A DNA stretch of 64,000 nt from Lachancea dasiensis. Its lineage: Eukaryota; Ascomycota; Saccharomycetes; Saccharomycetales; Saccharomycetaceae. The translations under genes and the position numbers were made by a program. This document shows positions 61,560 to 64,000 of this stretch, in pieces (the stretch's first letter is position 1; the number at the start of each line of letters is the position of its first letter). The stretch spans positions 124,001-188,000 of the forward strand of contig LT598458.1 of the NCBI GenBank assembly GCA_900074725.1. Direction: 5' to 3'. The notes beneath the pieces are model-generated. The model was not told the origin of the DNA and made no database searches. It was given only the letters and a program-made list of their open reading frames with translations.

Positions 61560-64000
61560 CTATACCAACGTTTCAAAAACCCTTTTCTTGACCTTATTAT
61601 CTTGAGAGGTTGGTGCTGTGATGTCATCCGCGAAATCAAAATTATGCTTCAAATTCCATTGTTGCTTGATAAATTTCAGACCTTGCAGGTTGAAACCAAG
61701 ATCATCAACCTTTAGCTTAATTGAATTTCTCAACCCTAGCTTGATCCTGTCAATTTGGACTTTCAAATCTTCATTCTTCTGTGAAAACAGCTCCTTGTGA
61801 TTCGATTTTATGATAAAAAACAGTACTCGACAGATTAGAGGGAGACGGCGGTGCATGATGTTTGGCTCATCGATCACTAATTCGATATATTGCAGAAAAT
61901 TCAGCACATAGGAAAAAGGAAGAACCAGGAGAGCATCTTCGAGCTGTGAGGGTTTGATTTTAATCAAAACATCCATGATATACTCTAGCGGTGTTCTTTG
62001 AACGGCTATCAGTATGCTGTTGGGCTGTGGGACACCAGGTTGTGCGCCCGTTTTTGATTTCTTCCAGACTTTCATTGCCTTTTCATATTCCAACTGTAAA
62101 TTAATCTCTCCCATTCCAAGGTCAAGGGCTTCAACCAGCCTCTCGCTTGCCTTTAATGATTCTGTAGTCTGTTTGTGAACGTCGGTAGCTTGATCATCAG
62201 CGACGCCTGCATCATCCTTTTGGAACATATCGTCGCCGTTTCCATCATCCAAAGATTTCAATAAAGTTTCTTCGTAAACCTCGTCCGATTCTCGTTCCCT
62301 CTCCTCTTCTAAAAACACCTGATCATCTGTTTCGACCCAAACGCGAACACTCTGATCATGTGAAGCAGAAACAACAGTTCTGGCATCCTTTGACACTGCT
62401 AAAGTCCAGACTTCTTTCTGGTGGGCGGCCAACTTCTGAATGCATTCGAATTTGTCACCATCCCAGTATTTCACCAACGAATCTTTGCTGCAACTGAAAA
62501 AATTGTGAGATTCGGGAAGAAAGCAAACCTTCATGATAGAATCATTGTGGGCAAATAGTGATTTATGACAGTCTCCAAAGTCGAGTCCCCATATCTTGAT
62601 GTTTTTATCTGCCGACGAGGTGATCAATAATTTGGAATCGAACGATATATCAATTGATAACACTGGCAGTTTGTGTCCATAGAGACTCAAAAAAAACTTC
62701 TTTGAATCAAGGAAAAACACTTTTACTGTGTTATCAAGAAGTGAGATAGCAAGCAATTTGTCGTCTGGCGAGATTTTGATAGCCAAAATGTCGTCATTGA
62801 GTTCTAAGGTGGTATCATGTAACAACTTCAACTTTGGAACGAATTTATCAACAGAGTCTGGAACAAGTTCTTGTTCGACCTGGAAATCCCAAAAACGTAC
62901 CGTTTTGTCTGCTGAGCCAGTTACCAGCCTCTTGCCATCGGTTGTGATATCCAATGACCATATAGCCCCGCTGTGGGCCTTCTCTGAACTCAAGAGAGTG
63001 GATGAAGCCAAGTCAAACAGGTGGAGCTCACCTGTTTTGGTACCCAAAGCGACGAGAGCACCTCCCGGTAAAAACTTGCATGTCAAAGCGTAACCACACT
63101 CGAATGTCCTTATGCAACGCTTAGCTTTTATATTCCATATTTTTAGGAACCCATTTGATGCCGTGGCCAAAAGTTTGCAATCATCACTGATATCAAGTGC
63201 ACGCACATCCGTACGATGGCCTGTCAAGTCTAAAGAGTGCAACTTGGATGCAACAGGTGAAGAGGGCTCTCTCTTTTGGTAGGGGATCGAGTAGTAATCG
63301 ACAGTGTTGCCGCTTGTAGTTACAACCAGATCTAGCTTAGAGGAAGTTGTTGCCGCCCAACACACTGACTTAACTTTATAAGGCGACCTTATTACCTGAA
63401 AAGAATGCATGACAAATGAAGGGAAGGAATCCCTCAAATTTTGCTGGATATCATCTTGACTCAAACCTTTTTCGCTGAGCCTTTTCTCTCTTTTTTTTAC
63501 AGCCTTCGAAATTTCTTCGGAACTTCTCAATCGAAAAACTTCAGCAGTTCTATCGGCGTTTTGAACAAAGAAAAAAGTAGCAGAATCATTTACAGTAATG
63601 AACTCAATAGCTACTCCCCTCTGTTTGCTTTGCTTTTCATAAACTCCCTTCTCCTGCAGCATATTTCCTGGTCCTCCATCAAGGTTTAGGTTCCAAAGTT
63701 TGAGCTGACTATCACCACCGGCTGTGACAACAAGATCCTCGTGTACGCCCATGCTCCAACATTCACCGACATGTGCCATGTGGGTTTCAATGCATTGTTG
63801 GACCTTCAGGTCCCAAATTTTAATCAGGCCATCTTTCGATGTACTCATCAGCCACTCCTCGCCATAGCACCATATTCCTGTTATCGAGTCTTTGTGAGAC
63901 CGCAGCTTGTAGAGGCCAACTTCCCCAACTAAATCCCATACGATAATGTCAGAATCTCTAGAACCCGAGATTAGCCTGGTTCCCGTTTCATCATATTTTA
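61560..64000 (-). CDS. DIP2: Dip2/Utp12 (U3 snoRNP WD40 protein), N-terminus beyond window
   Basis: Dip2 is a subunit of the UtpB module of the SSU processome, needed for 18S rRNA maturation in the nucleolus. About 813 codons are present; the frame is open to the right edge without a start, so roughly the first 130 residues are missing (943 in S. cerevisiae). Tandem WD40 repeats fill the visible N-terminal two-thirds (for example GLIKIWDLKVQQC, SADKTVRFWDF, SADKNIKIWGLDFGD, SHDQSVRVWVE). An acidic linker and the Utp12 C-terminal domain follow (PSQLEDALLVLPFSYVLNFLQ). It is convergent with ACE2 with 88 bases between; S. cerevisiae has ZRT2 between them. Confidence 0.95.
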   Translation of the reverse strand, partial: KYDETGTRLISGSRDSDIIVWDLVGEVGLYKLRSHKDSITGIWCYGEEWLMSTSKDGLIKIWDLKVQQCIETHMAHVGECWSMGVHEDLVVTAGGDSQLKLWNLNLDGGPGNMLQEKGVYEKQSKQRGVAIEFITVNDSATFFFVQNADRTAEVFRLRSSEEISKAVKKREKRLSEKGLSQDDIQQNLRDSFPSFVMHSFQVIRSPYKVKSVCWAATTSSKLDLVVTTSGNTVDYYSIPYQKREPSSPVASKLHSLDLTGHRTDVRALDISDDCKLLATASNGFLKIWNIKAKRCIRTFECGYALTCKFLPGGALVALGTKTGELHLFDLASSTLLSSEKAHSGAIWSLDITTDGKRLVTGSADKTVRFWDFQVEQELVPDSVDKFVPKLKLLHDTTLELNDDILAIKISPDDKLLAISLLDNTVKVFFLDSKKFFLSLYGHKLPVLSIDISFDSKLLITSSADKNIKIWGLDFGDCHKSLFAHNDSIMKVCFLPESHNFFSCSKDSLVKYWDGDKFECIQKLAAHQKEVWTLAVSKDARTVVSASHDQSVRVWVETDDQVFLEEERERESDEVYEETLLKSLDDGNGDDMFQKDDAGVADDQATDVHKQTTESLKASERLVEALDLGMGEINLQLEYEKAMKVWKKSKTGAQPGVPQPNSILIAVQRTPLEYIMDVLIKIKPSQLEDALLVLPFSYVLNFLQYIELVIDEPNIMHRRLPLICRVLFFIIKSNHKELFSQKNEDLKVQIDRIKLGLRNSIKLKVDDLGFNLQGLKFIKQQWNLKHNFDFADDITAPTSQDNKVKKRVFETLV

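Overview
The window is nuclear DNA of a budding yeast (family Saccharomycetaceae). Almost every gene has a recognisable Saccharomyces cerevisiae counterpart. Genes are compact and apparently intronless, and the tRNAs and promoter motifs are of yeast type. Gene order points to a lineage that never passed through the whole-genome duplication (for example Lachancea-like; the genus is inference). At the right end, KGD2, choline/ethanolamine kinase, USB1, ACE2/SWI5 and DIP2 lie in one row, whereas S. cerevisiae splits this set between two sister tracts (YDR146-148 and YLR129-133).

Layout. (1) 1-9.9 kb: a partial ankyrin-RCC1-BTB gene with no S. cerevisiae homologue that I know of; CPA1 with its arginine attenuator uORF and an unusual promoter; a 2-kb spacer; RGD2; SVP26. 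(2) 10-19 kb: tRNA-Thr, STB5, CTR2, enolase, tRNA-Asp and SPC97, matching the YHR172-YHR181 neighbourhood. (3) 20-50.5 kb: the globin-like YNL234W homologue, BNI4, CSL4, PDR16, then ELA1, URE2, JJJ1, CNM67, SQS1, ATG4 and SSU72. This is the YNL222-YNL234 block in order, but interrupted between PDR16 and ELA1 by a yapsin aspartyl protease, a nitronate monooxygenase and a KRE2-type mannosyltransferase with long spacers. (4) 50.5-64 kb: GUD1, a 1.9-kb spacer with a strong hairpin, KGD2, choline/ethanolamine kinase, USB1, ACE2 and the C-terminal part of DIP2.

The genes are ordinary cell functions and do not form one pathway: arginine and energy metabolism (CPA1, enolase, KGD2), lipid metabolism (PDR16, the kinase), RNA processing (CSL4, SQS1, USB1, SSU72, DIP2, JJJ1), spindle pole body (SPC97, CNM67), morphogenesis and wall (BNI4, RGD2, yapsin, KRE2, ACE2) and nutrient response (URE2, ATG4, STB5, CTR2, GUD1). 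I see no transposon, virus-like element, CRISPR array or convincing centromere, and no evidence of a wholly new multigene system. The points most worth a second look are the CPA1 leader and promoter, the CaaX-ended globin with a minisatellite over its stop codon, the polyglutamine URE2, the IBTK-like gene and several strong inverted repeats.
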